Source: Desulfobacterales bacterium
GTDB taxonomy: Bacteria > Desulfobacterota > Desulfobacteria > Desulfobacterales > JAFDDL01
NCBI GenBank assembly: GCA_034003325.1
Contig: JAVEYW010000004.1
Location: forward strand, 247,887 to 311,886
Length of the DNA: 64,000 nt
Reading direction: 5' to 3'
Positions 16,585 to 26,862 of this stretch are shown in pieces (within the stretch, counting starts at the first letter, position 1; every line of letters begins with the position of its first letter). The translations under genes and the position numbers were made by a program. Under the pieces are notes generated by a model, which saw only the letters and a program-made list of their open reading frames with translations, did no database searches and was not told the DNA's origin.

Positions 16585-18720
16585 ATGGCAACTGTATACC
16601 ATATCACGGGGCTGGATTGCGCGTCTTGTGGGTTAAAACTTGAAACCGCGATCAAGAAACTGCCGGGCGTGTCTTACGCCGTGCTGGATTTTGCCAACCT
16701 GCGCCTTCATCTGGAGGCCCTCGATGTTGAACGGGTGCGCGCTGAAATCAAGCGAATCGAGCCGACGGTTGAAATTCTTTCCGCCGCCCCCCACGCTGAA
16801 AAAGCCCAAAGCCAAGCGGACGTATTCGGAACAAGAAGGGCGGCCGGCATTATTATCGCGGCACTGATCCTTTTAGGTGTGCATGCGGTTTTTGAAGAAC
16901 GCTTCCACGCATCCGGTTGGCTGGTGTTGGATTATGGCATCGCGCTGATCGCATACTTTCTTGCCGGCACCAACATCTATGTCAACGCTTTCAGAACCTT
17001 TCGCAGAGGTGATTTTTTCGATGAAAATGTCTTGATGGTGGTTGCAACGGGCGGCGCGATCGCCATTCACAGCCTCTCGGAAGCCGTGGCCGTAATGATA
17101 TTTTTTAAGACGGGGGAGCTTCTGCAAAATCTGGCGGTAGCGCGCTCGCGCCGCTCGATTCATGCGCTTCTTGCTTCAAAACCCGACCACGCGAATTTGG
17201 AGACGGACGAAGGCCTTCGCCAGGTGCCGCCGGAACAGGTGCGGGTCGGGGAAATTATTTTGGTCAAACCCGGAGAAAAGGTGCCGCTCGATGGTGAGGT
17301 GGTGATGGGGCAATCCAGTTTGGATGCATCGGCCTTGACGGGTGAATCCGTTCCGCTGAGCGCCCGAATTGGCGATAGCCTGATGGCGGGAATGATCAAC
17401 TTGGCGGGAGCCTTGAAGCTGAGAGTGACCAAGCCTTTCAATGAATCCTCGATTGCCAAGATCCTTGACCTGGTTGAAAATGCTTCTGCCCGGAAAGCGG
17501 CAACGGAAAAATTCATCACCCGGTTCGCGCGGTGGTACACGCCGATCGTGGTGGGTGCCGCCGCCGGTATCGCGGTGCTGCCTCCCTTGATAATGGCTGA
17601 GGCGAATTTCAAGACCTGGATTTATCGCGCATTGGTGGTGTTGGTAATTTCCTGCCCCTGTGCGCTCGTAATCAGCATTCCCCTGGGATATTTCGGTGGC
17701 GTCGGCAGGGCCTCGCGACAAGGCATACTGGTCAAGGGGTCTAACTTCCTGGACGCGCTTGCAGCGGTCAAAACGGTTGTCTTTGACAAAACGGGCACCC
17801 TGACCCGAGGCGACTTTGCGGTACAAACCATCGTGCCCGTGAACGGCTTTGAAAAACAACAGCTGATGGAATTCGCAGCGCTTGCCGAAATGCATTCCAA
17901 TCATCCGATCGCCAAATCGATTATCGCCAAAGGCGCCGAAATGGGGCTGAAGCTGGATGGCGCATCGATCGTCGAACATGTCGAATTGCCCGGAAGGGGA
18001 GTTCGCGCTCTGGTGGGCGGGCACGAGATACTAGTCGGGAGCGACGGCTGGATGCATCATCAGCAGATCGTCCATCATGGCTGCGCACTCGAAAGCACCG
18101 CCGCGCATGTTGTCATTGACGGCGAGTACGCCGGGTATATTGTGATCGGAGATTCGATCAAGGCCGATGCGAGGCAGGCCATTGCGCAATTGCGAAGCAT
18201 CGGGATCGAGCGCATTGAAATGCTCACCGGCGACAATCGCTGCACGGCGGAATCGGTTGCCAGGGCCTTGGGGGTGGATGCGTTCCATGCGGAACTCCTC
18301 CCGGAAGACAAGGTGCGTTTGCTGGAGGAAATACAATCGACCGCCAATCATGGCGGGAAAGTTGCGTTCGTCGGTGATGGAATCAACGATGCCCCCGTCC
18401 TTGCCAGGGCCGATGTCGGGGTTGCCATGGGTGCCCTCGGCACGGATGCTGCGATCGAGACGGCCGATGTGGTGCTCATGACCGATTCTCCGCTAAAAAT
18501 GGCAGAGGCGGTTCAAATCGCCCGCCAGACCCGAATCATCATCTGGCAGAACATCGTGATGGCGCTTTCGATAAAAGTCGTGTTCGTGGCCCTTGGGGTG
18601 ATAGGCCTGGCATCGATGTGGGAGGCTGTCTTTGCCGACATGGGGGTAGCCCTCGCCGCAATCATTAACTCCACACGGATGTTAAGGACAAGCGGTCGCG
18701 CTGAACCAACTGTATCATGA
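16585..18720 (+). CDS. P1B-type heavy-metal-exporting ATPase (Zn/Cd/Pb type)
   Basis: A 711-residue membrane pump. It has an N-terminal HMA domain with GLDCASC, helices near residues 85-150, the actuator motif TGES, the transmembrane CPC motif (SCPCALVIS, about residue 357), the phosphorylation site DKTGTLT (about 404), the HP dipeptide SNHPIAKS and GDGINDAP. This layout is that of ZntA/CadA exporters. A TTG at 16564 is possible, but GGGGAA before the ATG at 16585 and the conserved HMA start favour the ATG. With the CVC-type ArsR repressor it forms a detoxification operon. Confidence 0.93.
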   Translation: MATVYHITGLDCASCGLKLETAIKKLPGVSYAVLDFANLRLHLEALDVERVRAEIKRIEPTVEILSAAPHAEKAQSQADVFGTRRAAGIIIAALILLGVHAVFEERFHASGWLVLDYGIALIAYFLAGTNIYVNAFRTFRRGDFFDENVLMVVATGGAIAIHSLSEAVAVMIFFKTGELLQNLAVARSRRSIHALLASKPDHANLETDEGLRQVPPEQVRVGEIILVKPGEKVPLDGEVVMGQSSLDASALTGESVPLSARIGDSLMAGMINLAGALKLRVTKPFNESSIAKILDLVENASARKAATEKFITRFARWYTPIVVGAAAGIAVLPPLIMAEANFKTWIYRALVVLVISCPCALVISIPLGYFGGVGRASRQGILVKGSNFLDALAAVKTVVFDKTGTLTRGDFAVQTIVPVNGFEKQQLMEFAALAEMHSNHPIAKSIIAKGAEMGLKLDGASIVEHVELPGRGVRALVGGHEILVGSDGWMHHQQIVHHGCALESTAAHVVIDGEYAGYIVIGDSIKADARQAIAQLRSIGIERIEMLTGDNRCTAESVARALGVDAFHAELLPEDKVRLLEEIQSTANHGGKVAFVGDGINDAPVLARADVGVAMGALGTDAAIETADVVLMTDSPLKMAEAVQIARQTRIIIWQNIVMALSIKVVFVALGVIGLASMWEAVFADMGVALAAIINSTRMLRTSGRAEPTVS

Positions 18721-18840
18721 TTAACGTAATGTCCCCTTTTTTGCGGAAAATTCACCAGCGCCTTCGATCGCTCACCGGCGCACCGTTATTTGGTGCCAAT
18801 CCGGCTCCCAGAGTGCAATTCTCTTCATAACCGCTCGTCA

Positions 18841-21186
18841 TCAAGGTGGCCACAATATCGGCAGCAATCCCACCGATACAAGCAGTGAAATAATTGTAAT
18901 GGGCACGCCGACTTTCACGTAGTCGATGAAGCGATAGCCGCCGGGGCCCATGACGAGCAGATGGGCAGGGTGCGAAAGCGGGCTGGCAAAACTCGAAGAG
19001 GCCGAGATCGCCACGGTCATCATCAACAAGTGAGGTGAGATCTCCAAAGCGCCGGCAGCGCTCAGCGCCACCGGCGCCATTAACACCACCAGCGCAGCCG
19101 TGGGGATAATTTGCGTGCCGAGCACGGTTACGATGAACAGCGCCGCGACAACCCATCGCGGGCCGAGATCACCGACTGCGGTAATCAAGGCAGCCGCCCC
19201 CATCTGCGCCGCTCCGGTGTTTTCGATGGCCGCGCCCAGCGGCAGCATGCTTGCGATAAGGAATACAACCTTCCACTCAATGGCCCGATAGGCTTCCTCT
19301 ATGTTCAGGCAGCCGGCGAGCACCATCAGCGTCGCCCCGGCAAGGGCGGCAATGGCAATCGGAACAAGGCCTGCGATAGCACTCAAGATGACCGCCAGCA
19401 TGATGGCAATGGCAATGCGGGCCTTTTCCAGGCGTGGCGCACGCGCCGCGGCCTCATCCAGCACGAGAAAGTCCGGATCGCGGGCCAGGGCCGCCATGTT
19501 TTGGCGTTGCCCGTAAACCAGCAGGGCATCGCCGAATTGCAAGGGCATGTCCTGAAGCCCGGTGCGATAGGCACGTCCCCTGCGCCAGATGGCAAGCACG
19601 CTGATGCCGTAACGCTCGCGGAAGAGCAGGTTGGCGAGAGACTGCCCCGCGAGAGAGGTTCTCGGTGAAAGCAGCGCTTCAGTAACGCCGATTTGTTGTG
19701 ACTCCAGTTCGGCAACCAGGCCGGGGGATTGCTTTTCGATCTGAAGTTGCTGAAGACCTTCGAGAATCTCAAGATCGCGGGGTGACCCCTGCAGCACGAG
19801 CAGATCGCCGGCCCGCACCTTCTCATCCGGCGAAGGCATGCACAGCAGTTCCTCCCCACGCACAAGGCCAACCACGGTCAAACCGAATGCATTCCCCAGG
19901 CGACTTTCAACCAGATCATGATCGACCAGCACCGACCCCGGTGGAACACGTACCGGCAGCAGCTCGGGGCGGCCTCCGGCAAGCGCTTTCACCCTGTCCG
20001 CCGCTACGAAGCGCAGTTCCGTGACAAAGCCCAGCTGCGTCATCGTTTCCAGCGCGTCCCGCTCGCCCTGAAGCAGCAGTCGCTCTCCTGCCAAGAGTCG
20101 GTGCTGTCGCAGATCCTTGATCTCGCGTTCAATCGGGCCGTGCAGGGCCATCACATGAATGTGATGCGCCCGCCGCAAGCCGCTCTCCGCGAGCGTGGAA
20201 TCTATCAGCGGCGACCCTTCGGCGATCAGTCCCTCAGCCACCTGCAGCCGTTTTGAGAAGTAATGATTCACGCGTTCGGACGACTCGACCTGAAGGTGCT
20301 GACTGGCGCGAAAGCGCTGCAGATGGTCGGGACTGCCGTGAACGATGAGCGTATCTTCCGCCTGCAGCACGTCATTTGGACGCGGCGCAAGCATCAACAC
20401 ACCCTTTCGCTGGAGCGCCAGCACGGTCAGATAAAGGGCCGAGCCCAGTCGGCTCTCGGCGAGGGTGCGGCCGTCGAGCGGGGATCCCGTTGGGATGCGG
20501 GTGGTGAAAATGTGCGTGTCGAGCTGATAGAAAGAGCCGATCGGCAAGGGATTACCCGCCTCTGCACCCGTGGAACGATTGGGAAGCAGGTGGCGTCCGA
20601 TAAGCACCATGAATGCGATACCGGCCACAACGATGGCCGCGGTGATCGGCGTAAAGTCGAAGATAGCAAAGGGACGCATGCCGGCAATGTGAAGGGCGTC
20701 GGTCACCAGGATGTTCGGCGGAGTGGAGATACCTGTAAACGGACCGCCGAGGAGGCAACCGAGCGCCAGCGGCATCAGCAGCCGGGAGGGTGGGCGCCCA
20801 CTACGCCGGGCCAGCTCCATGGTCGCCGGCAGCAGAATGGCTGCGACCGTCACGGTGTTGATAAGCGCCGACAACAGACTGGCGGCCAGCATCAAGGCAA
20901 CCATGAGCGTCACTTCGCCGCCTTTTGCGAAGCGTTGCAACGGTTGTCCCAGTTGCTGGGCGATACCGGTGCGGGTCAGTCCTTCGGACAGAATGAACAA
21001 GGCCCACACGGTGACCACCGCCGGACTGCTGAATCCGGCCAACGCCTCTTGCGCAGTGACCAAACCCGTCAAGGCAAGGGCCGACAGCACCAGCAGCCCG
21101 ACCACATCCACACGCAGCCGGCCAGCGATAAACAGGATGAGTGCCGCTGCAACAATCGTGAGGAGCATGATGATCTCATATACCAA
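18841..21186 (-). CDS. SLC13/DASS-type transporter with internal TrkA-C domains
   Basis: A 781-residue membrane protein. About five hydrophobic helices at the N-terminus include the family signature TGISTPPNILV. Soluble TrkA-C (RCK-C) domains occupy about 200-560 with repeated patterns such as GSPLDGRTLAESRLGS and LVDHDLVESRLGNAFGLTVV. A second helix bundle follows, ending in TIISLLVSVGLLPILWPP. This is the layout of bacterial SLC13-like anion or dicarboxylate/sulfate permeases. The start is probably the TTG at 21186, eight bases after GGAGG; an internal ATG six codons later is possible. The substrate is unknown. Confidence 0.88.
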   Translation of the reverse strand: MVYEIIMLLTIVAAALILFIAGRLRVDVVGLLVLSALALTGLVTAQEALAGFSSPAVVTVWALFILSEGLTRTGIAQQLGQPLQRFAKGGEVTLMVALMLAASLLSALINTVTVAAILLPATMELARRSGRPPSRLLMPLALGCLLGGPFTGISTPPNILVTDALHIAGMRPFAIFDFTPITAAIVVAGIAFMVLIGRHLLPNRSTGAEAGNPLPIGSFYQLDTHIFTTRIPTGSPLDGRTLAESRLGSALYLTVLALQRKGVLMLAPRPNDVLQAEDTLIVHGSPDHLQRFRASQHLQVESSERVNHYFSKRLQVAEGLIAEGSPLIDSTLAESGLRRAHHIHVMALHGPIEREIKDLRQHRLLAGERLLLQGERDALETMTQLGFVTELRFVAADRVKALAGGRPELLPVRVPPGSVLVDHDLVESRLGNAFGLTVVGLVRGEELLCMPSPDEKVRAGDLLVLQGSPRDLEILEGLQQLQIEKQSPGLVAELESQQIGVTEALLSPRTSLAGQSLANLLFRERYGISVLAIWRRGRAYRTGLQDMPLQFGDALLVYGQRQNMAALARDPDFLVLDEAAARAPRLEKARIAIAIMLAVILSAIAGLVPIAIAALAGATLMVLAGCLNIEEAYRAIEWKVVFLIASMLPLGAAIENTGAAQMGAAALITAVGDLGPRWVVAALFIVTVLGTQIIPTAALVVLMAPVALSAAGALEISPHLLMMTVAISASSSFASPLSHPAHLLVMGPGGYRFIDYVKVGVPITIISLLVSVGLLPILWPP

Positions 21187-21365
21187 GAGGGTTTCCTCCG
21201 GAGATTATTGAATTTATACCGGCAAGGCGGGTCAAGGCGGCAATAGGGAAGTTCCCCCTCTTCTCCGCGTTCATTCACGATGTAAAAAGGTGACGCCGCC
21301 CTCCTGCCAGCCCATGCTGTAAAGGAAGTTGTCCGCGGAGGAAAAGGCATCCAAGTCTCTCCTTC

Positions 21366-23474
21366 TCAATCCGAAGCCGAGCGGTCTTGCAGAATAAACC
21401 TTGCGTCCAGCGCCATACAACCCTCTTCGTAACTCATAACCGGATTCAGGTCGATTTCCTTGATGCTCGCCATGTCCTGAGCCAATGCCGACAGTTTCAG
21501 CAGATTGTCCGCCAGGCAGCCGATATCCTTTGATTTCCGGCCGCGTACGCCGGCAAGCACCCTGTAACCTTTAATCTCCCTGATCATTTCCTCGACCTCG
21601 CTGCGATCCACCGGTGCAATCCGCAGACTAATATCTTCCATCAGCTCGGCCAGTACGCCGCCCATGCCGAACAGCAGGGTCGGGCCAAAGGTCGGGTCCT
21701 GCTTTACCCCTAATATCACTTCCTGACCCGCGGGTTTTGCCTGCGCCATCACCAGGACGGTAAAGCGTTCGTTCGGCGGCAGGGAGCCGCCTAATTGATT
21801 CCGCATTTCGGTAAAGGCATCCGTCACCGCTTCGGGGCTATTCAGATTTAATACAACCCCGCCCACATCGGATTTGTGAATCACCGAAGGAACGTCTATT
21901 TTCAATACAACGGGCAGGCCGATTCGCCCTGCGGCCTTCGCCGCCTCTTCGGCGCTAGCGGCTGACGCATGTGCCGGCACTGGAATGCCATATAATTTTA
22001 ACACATCAAAGCATTCGGCCTGGGTGGGATTGCGATTTTCTTTTTCGGCCCTGTCGATAATCCGGCGCGCGGGCAAGGGGTCAACGGCTTTTGCCACGGG
22101 CATCATCATCGTCTGATGGTGCTGTCGGAACTGATAGGCTCGGTAAGATGCGCTCAGCGCCCAGGCGCCGTCTTCCGGGCTTTTAAAAAAGGGAAACCCC
22201 AGCGTTTCCTTAAGAAAGCTTGCTTCCCGGTCATCGATCATCAAGCACAAGGCGACCGGTTTGCGATACCTGGCGCTCAACTCCTTGACAACATGCATAA
22301 AGCGGTGAGAGCCTTCACGCTCCACGTCGCTATACCCATGCGCCAGAATCATGCCGTGAATGCTGTCGTTGGACAACACCATCCGCGCAATGGACTCGTA
22401 AACCGATAGATCGAAAAGGTCACCCAAATCCAAAGGATTTCTGAGATTGATCACCCCGCCACGCACATGTTTTCTAATTTTTTCAAGTTCTTCCGGCGCA
22501 AATGGCGGGAGTTCAAACCCGAAATGTTCCGCTGTATCAGCGGCAATAACCGCATGCCCACCTGAACGGGAAACAATGGCCAGGTTTCGGCCTTTCATTG
22601 GCGGCAATTGGAAAATCTTTACAAAATCAACCATCTGTGCATTCGAATAGACCCGGATAATGCCGGTCTGTTTGAACGCCGCACTGACGACCTTGTCGTC
22701 CGTTGACAAGGCTGCAGTGTGCGAGGCCGCTGAAGCTGCCCCGGCACGGCCGATTCCCGATTTGTGAACGATGATCGGCTTTTTACTTTGTCCGGCAATC
22801 TGCATCAGCCGGCGGCCATTTTTAATGCTCTCCAGATACATGCAAATGATCCCGGTCCCGGTGTCTTCTTTAACCAGGTATTCAAGGAGATCCGATTCAT
22901 CAACGTTGAGCTTGTTGCCAATGGAAATAACCTTGTTAAAATGAATGGCATCATGTGCAAAAAAATCCATATACGTCCCGGCAACCCCGCCGGACTGGGA
23001 CACAACAGAGACCTTACCCTTTTTAAAGGGAATCGTCGTTAGGCCAAAGGAGGTGGCCAGTCCATTTTCGGTGTTGTTGACACCGATGCAGTTGGGCCCG
23101 ACAAAGCGAATTCCAAATTCCCTCGCCGCCGTTAACAGCTCGGCTTCCAGGGCTTTTCGCTCTATGGAAAACTCCGAAAAGCCGCCGGATTCGATGACGA
23201 TTCTGCGAATACCCACCTCGCCGCATTCACGCACGATTCCGGGCACAACGGCCGCCGGTGCCAGAATAACCGCCATATCCAGAGGAAATACAATTTCTTT
23301 GATATTTTTATGAATCGGCCTGCCCAGAACAACACCCCCTCGAGGTCCCACGGCATGAACCTGACCGTCAAACCCCTTATAGATCAGGTTCTCAACAATA
23401 ACCCGGCCCATATTATTTTCCTTGTTGCTCACACCGATAACAACGATACTTTTGGGATAGAAAAATCCTTTCAT
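21366..23474 (-). CDS. ADP-forming acyl-CoA synthetase, alpha and beta parts on one chain
   Basis: A 702-residue NDP-forming acyl-CoA synthetase that interconverts acyl-CoA + ADP + phosphate with acid + CoA + ATP. The order is a CoA-binding Rossmann domain (SIVVIGVSNKENNMGR), a ligase-like domain with the phosphohistidine segment SAASHTAALS (about residue 255), and a C-terminal ATP-grasp domain (LPVVLKIDVPSVIHKSDVGG). In anaerobes such enzymes conserve energy from acyl-CoA or activate acids. The neighbouring acyl-CoA operons would supply substrates. The exact substrate is not evident. Confidence 0.92.
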   Translation of the reverse strand: MKGFFYPKSIVVIGVSNKENNMGRVIVENLIYKGFDGQVHAVGPRGGVVLGRPIHKNIKEIVFPLDMAVILAPAAVVPGIVRECGEVGIRRIVIESGGFSEFSIERKALEAELLTAAREFGIRFVGPNCIGVNNTENGLATSFGLTTIPFKKGKVSVVSQSGGVAGTYMDFFAHDAIHFNKVISIGNKLNVDESDLLEYLVKEDTGTGIICMYLESIKNGRRLMQIAGQSKKPIIVHKSGIGRAGAASAASHTAALSTDDKVVSAAFKQTGIIRVYSNAQMVDFVKIFQLPPMKGRNLAIVSRSGGHAVIAADTAEHFGFELPPFAPEELEKIRKHVRGGVINLRNPLDLGDLFDLSVYESIARMVLSNDSIHGMILAHGYSDVEREGSHRFMHVVKELSARYRKPVALCLMIDDREASFLKETLGFPFFKSPEDGAWALSASYRAYQFRQHHQTMMMPVAKAVDPLPARRIIDRAEKENRNPTQAECFDVLKLYGIPVPAHASAASAEEAAKAAGRIGLPVVLKIDVPSVIHKSDVGGVVLNLNSPEAVTDAFTEMRNQLGGSLPPNERFTVLVMAQAKPAGQEVILGVKQDPTFGPTLLFGMGGVLAELMEDISLRIAPVDRSEVEEMIREIKGYRVLAGVRGRKSKDIGCLADNLLKLSALAQDMASIKEIDLNPVMSYEEGCMALDARFILQDRSASD

Positions 23475-23572
23475 AATCCAGCAACCTCAACTTTCGGGAT
23501 TCGGTTTATATCGCAGACATGCGCCAACAAAAACACTCCGCCTGAAAAGGCCTCTTCATCAACGCATCCTTG

Positions 23573-24199
23573 CTATCGCTCCGTTGTTGCCAGCTTGAGC
23601 GCCAAGGCCAGAAAAACCGTGCCGGCAACCCTGTTCAAAATCTTCTGAGCACGCGCAGACCGGTTCAGCCATTGCCCGAGCGTACCGGCCAGAAGCGCAA
23701 TCCCTCCAAAAACCAACAGGGCCGCAACGATAAATATGCCGCCGAGCAGCAACAGTTGCAACGACAAGGGCCCTCGTGTAGGATCGGCGAATTGCGGCAA
23801 AAATGCCAAAAAAAAGATGGAAACCTTGGGGTTCGTGATGTTCATAATGATCCCACGACCATAAAGCCGCCAACGATTGGCTTTCCCGCCGGGTTCACCC
23901 TGAATTTTTTCAATAGGGGCTCGAATGGCTTGCCAGGCAAGATACACCAGGTAGCCTGCGCCAAGGAATTTAAGCGCGGAAAAGGCAACTGCCGATGTCT
24001 GAAAAATGACGGCGACACCCAAAGCAACCGCACTGCTGTGCACGATGAGCCCCGTGCACAAGCCAAGCATCACCACGATCCCCGCACTCCGCCCATGCAA
24101 GGCGGACTGCGCCAGTACGAATATATTGTCGGGACCCGGCGCGAGGGCAAGCAATAAAGAAGCCGTGGAAAAGGTCATTATCGTTTCAACAGACAGCAT
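23573..24199 (-). CDS. LysE-family amino-acid exporter
   Basis: A 208-residue membrane protein with about six helices and the family's N-terminal signature LALAPGPDNIFVLAQSA. A GGAGG site five bases before the ATG at 24199 makes this start better than the upstream in-frame ATG at 24211. LysE/RhtB proteins export amino acids or related small molecules. It lies just upstream of the acyl-CoA synthetase on the same strand, about 100 bases away, with no obvious functional link. Confidence 0.9.
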   Translation of the reverse strand: MLSVETIMTFSTASLLLALAPGPDNIFVLAQSALHGRSAGIVVMLGLCTGLIVHSSAVALGVAVIFQTSAVAFSALKFLGAGYLVYLAWQAIRAPIEKIQGEPGGKANRWRLYGRGIIMNITNPKVSIFFLAFLPQFADPTRGPLSLQLLLLGGIFIVAALLVFGGIALLAGTLGQWLNRSARAQKILNRVAGTVFLALALKLATTER

Positions 24200-24560
24200 C
24201 AAAGCCTCCAACTATTTAAATTAACATAATTCTCACCAATGCATGCAGCCGATCCCCGCATCGAAAAAAAGGGATGTATGCCATTAACAACAGGGCGATA
24301 ATCAGTTGTATGGTAGCGAATATACCATCGTATGGCTATATTTAATTACTTGGATATGAAATTAATTGACGGATAAGATAGAATCCAATAAATTGATCTA
24401 AAAGGCGCTTAAATAGTCAAAAGAAAACAGAATATTACCCAACTTCCTGGAATCATTTCAACGAGGGAAAGTTTTCCGGTTCACTCACGAATGAATATGT
24501 GCACATTTTGATTCTACATGGGCGCTCACCCATTATACTAACAATTGTGGGAGGAACGGC
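24200..24560. other. AT-rich divergent intergenic region with a motif shared with 36.2 kb
   Basis: The region separates the divergent LysE and hydrolase genes. Around 24318-24366 it contains TATGGTAGCGAATATACCA, with TGGTA/TACCA arms, followed by GGCTATATTTA. A closely similar stretch occurs at 36163-36211. No open frame with a start signal was found. Promoters for both flanking genes presumably lie here. Confidence 0.45.
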
Positions 24561-25292
24561 ATGAAGTTATATGTGGAAAGGCATGGGAAGGGTAAAAAAC
24601 TGCTTTTCATTCACGGCGCGGGGGGCAGCTCCGCTTCCTTCCATCTTCAGAAGCAGTACCTGAAGCATTGTGTCGAGGTTATCCTCATCGATCTGCCGGG
24701 CCGTGGAAAATCGGGAGATGAAGGGTGCCGATCCATCCCCGAGTACGTTGAGGTGGTAAGAACTGTCATCGACGAGCAAGGCCTTGAAGGGTGTTATCTT
24801 GTCGGCCACTCAATGGGCGGGCTTATCGCGATGTCCCTCGCGATCGCGCACCCGAAGGCAATTAAAGGCCTCGTCCTTATTACCACGGGCGCCCGCTTGA
24901 GGGTGTCTCCTGCGATTCTGGAGTGGATCATGGTAGACAAGGAGAGGACCGTTAAGTCCTTGGCGCTTATGGGTTTTTCGAAGAAGACGCCTCCGGCCGT
25001 TTCAAGGGACGCCGTCGCAGAAATGATGAAGGTATCCGAGGAAACAATGTACGGTGATTTTCTTGCGTGCGATCAGGCGGACATTATGGAAGAGGTCGGA
25101 AGGATAAAAATGCCGACATTGATCATCCGAGGGTCTGACGACCAACTCACGCCGCCGCACTATTCCGAGCACCTCAACCATGCCATCAAGGGCTCGGAGA
25201 TGGTTTCGATTGCGGACGCGGGCCACTGGGTGCTCCTGGAGAAAGCAGAGGAGGTGAACCGGGCGATCGAACGCTTTATAACTCATCAATAG
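24561..25292 (+). CDS. Alpha/beta-fold hydrolase
   Basis: A 243-residue hydrolase with the oxyanion-hole region FIHGAGGS, the nucleophile elbow GHSMGG (Ser near residue 95), the acid in RGSDDQLTPP and the catalytic His in DAGHWVLLE. GGAGGAAC precedes the ATG. Enzymes of this size and pattern include esterases, thioesterases and C-C bond hydrolases; the sequence does not tell them apart. A mobile-looking repeat follows directly. Confidence 0.88.
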   Translation: MKLYVERHGKGKKLLFIHGAGGSSASFHLQKQYLKHCVEVILIDLPGRGKSGDEGCRSIPEYVEVVRTVIDEQGLEGCYLVGHSMGGLIAMSLAIAHPKAIKGLVLITTGARLRVSPAILEWIMVDKERTVKSLALMGFSKKTPPAVSRDAVAEMMKVSEETMYGDFLACDQADIMEEVGRIKMPTLIIRGSDDQLTPPHYSEHLNHAIKGSEMVSIADAGHWVLLEKAEEVNRAIERFITHQ

Positions 25293-25310
25293 GTTTTCAA
25301 CGCACGGTTA

Positions 25311-25696
25311 TTTTGTTCTGATATAAATAGTAATAAAATTCAGTATATTATGTATGCTTCCGATCTTATTCCCATGCCCCGAAGGGGCTTTGTCCACTAG
25401 CCCGGGGTTGCGGCGTATGCCGCTACCCTGGGGAATCGGGTCGAACCCTACCCACTTACCCCGAAGGGGTTGTGTCAATCCCATGGAAATTATCCTTCCC
25501 AATGCCTTGACACAACCCCTTCGGGGTTGTTTATAAATGGGTTGGCATCTTGCTTTCCCAGGGTAGCGGCATACGCCGCAACCCCGGGCTGGATTATGCA
25601 GCCCCTATGGGGCAGTAGGCCCAGTCCATCGTCTCGACTGTTATTGCCGCGGGTGATATCGCTCAGCCCCAACAGGGGTTAGAACAAATTCACCGT
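25311..25696. repeat. MITE-like intergenic repeat, copy 2 (about 386 bases)
   Basis: Matches 15787-16103 but carries an extra internal segment of about 85 bases lying between two CCCCGAAGGGG sites; loss of this segment from copy 1 could be a deletion between those short direct repeats. The extra segment includes a 34-base arm (25399-25432) that is a perfect inverted repeat of 25557-25590, so a large cruciform or RNA hairpin could form. The ends carry TTTGTTCT / AGAACAAA inverted repeats. No protein is encoded. Confidence 0.78.
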
Positions 25697-25969
25697 GGTT
25701 TTCAACGGATTACCTATTGCAATTATCAATATTTTGCCTTATGTAGCGAATTCTTATCAACCAGCGGCGTCCGCCTCGCTAACCTCGCTGGTTTCTGCAT
25801 CGGCACAATGGCCGCAGCCTCTTATCGGTGACTTGGCAACCACTTGTGCCGAGCGCTCATATGTGATTGCTGTTGCCCTGTTGTAAATCCTGCGTAGTGG
25901 TTGGCACGGCACCGTGTAGTATAGGCGACCCGGCGGGATCGCTTACCTCAACCAAGAATCGGAGCAAGG
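25697..25969. other. Upstream region of the tetR gene with a palindrome
   Basis: No gene is seen. A perfect inverted repeat CACGGCACCGTG lies at 25905-25916, about 55 bases before the tetR ATG, followed by TAGTAT, which could be a -10 box. It may be an autoregulatory operator; this is inference from position only. Confidence 0.35.
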
Positions 25970-26704
25970 ATGAACGCGCGAGACAACTTCAAGCAATTGG
26001 ACAAGAGCCTTCGACTGCAGAGCATCATCGACACTGCCATCGACATATTTCACCGAATGGGGTACCGGGCCGCCACACTGGATAACGTGGCCTCGGAGCT
26101 GGGCATCACGCGATCGGCACTCTACCACTACGTCTCCAGCAAAGAGGATCTGTTGGCGACCATCTACCTGCAGACATCGGACCGGTTCTTCGCCAAAGCC
26201 TACGAGATCGGCGATTCCGACTTGAGCCCCCTTGAGAAATTGCATGCTTTCTTGCGGCACAACCTGAAGCGGATTGTTGAGAACCTCGCGATGTTCGTTG
26301 TATTTTTCAATGAGCAGGCCGAGTTGCCCGCCAAGGAGGCGAGCCGGATCGCCGAGGAGAAGAGAAAATACACGGCAGTGGTTGAAAAGATACTGGAACA
26401 AGGAATGGCCGAAGGCGTGTTTCGCCGCTCCCCCCCGAAGCTGATGGCATATGCGATTCTGGGTATGTGCAACTGGACCTACAAGTGGTATAAGCCCGGG
26501 CGGGACGGGCAGAGCCCGGAAGAGATCGCCGATCACTTCATTGCACTCATAGAGAGAGGCATTCTCGCCGACAAGAGCGGCCGGAGCGCTTCTTTCCAAC
26601 GCAAGCGTAGAGAGGAGGCGCGTCGTATCACCGATGAACTGAAAGAGAAAGGGGAGAGGCTGAACAACTTGATCAGTGATCTCCAGACAATCCTCGACCG
26701 CTGA
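25970..26704 (+). CDS. TetR/AcrR-family transcriptional regulator
   Basis: A 244-residue regulator with the N-terminal TetR helix-turn-helix: IIDTAIDIFHRMGYRAATLDNVASELGIT then SALYHYVSSKEDLLATIY. The C-terminal ligand-binding part is helical and ends in a basic helix. CGGAG precedes the ATG. It lies 345 bases upstream of the glutaryl-CoA/Kor operon on the same strand. TetR proteins next to acyl-CoA dehydrogenase operons usually respond to acyl-CoA esters, so it is the likely regulator here. Confidence 0.92.
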   Translation: MNARDNFKQLDKSLRLQSIIDTAIDIFHRMGYRAATLDNVASELGITRSALYHYVSSKEDLLATIYLQTSDRFFAKAYEIGDSDLSPLEKLHAFLRHNLKRIVENLAMFVVFFNEQAELPAKEASRIAEEKRKYTAVVEKILEQGMAEGVFRRSPPKLMAYAILGMCNWTYKWYKPGRDGQSPEEIADHFIALIERGILADKSGRSASFQRKRREEARRITDELKEKGERLNNLISDLQTILDR

Positions 26705-26862
26705 GAAAAAGCGGTGTTATCGATCCAGAGCGTTTCCCTTCGGTAGCGCTCGCCCCTTTTGAGGTCGTCCCGGCATCGTATTTCACAGAAATTTTTACCC
26801 GTCTCTCGGGCTCGCCTGCTTTTGCATTTTGGGGAATTACGCCCCTATTTAGTGCCCCCAAT

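Noticed and set aside
20263..21246. 327-codon plus-strand frame rich in Arg, Gln and His
   Set aside because: Antisense to the SLC13-type transporter; the low-complexity composition reflects complementing hydrophobic codons.
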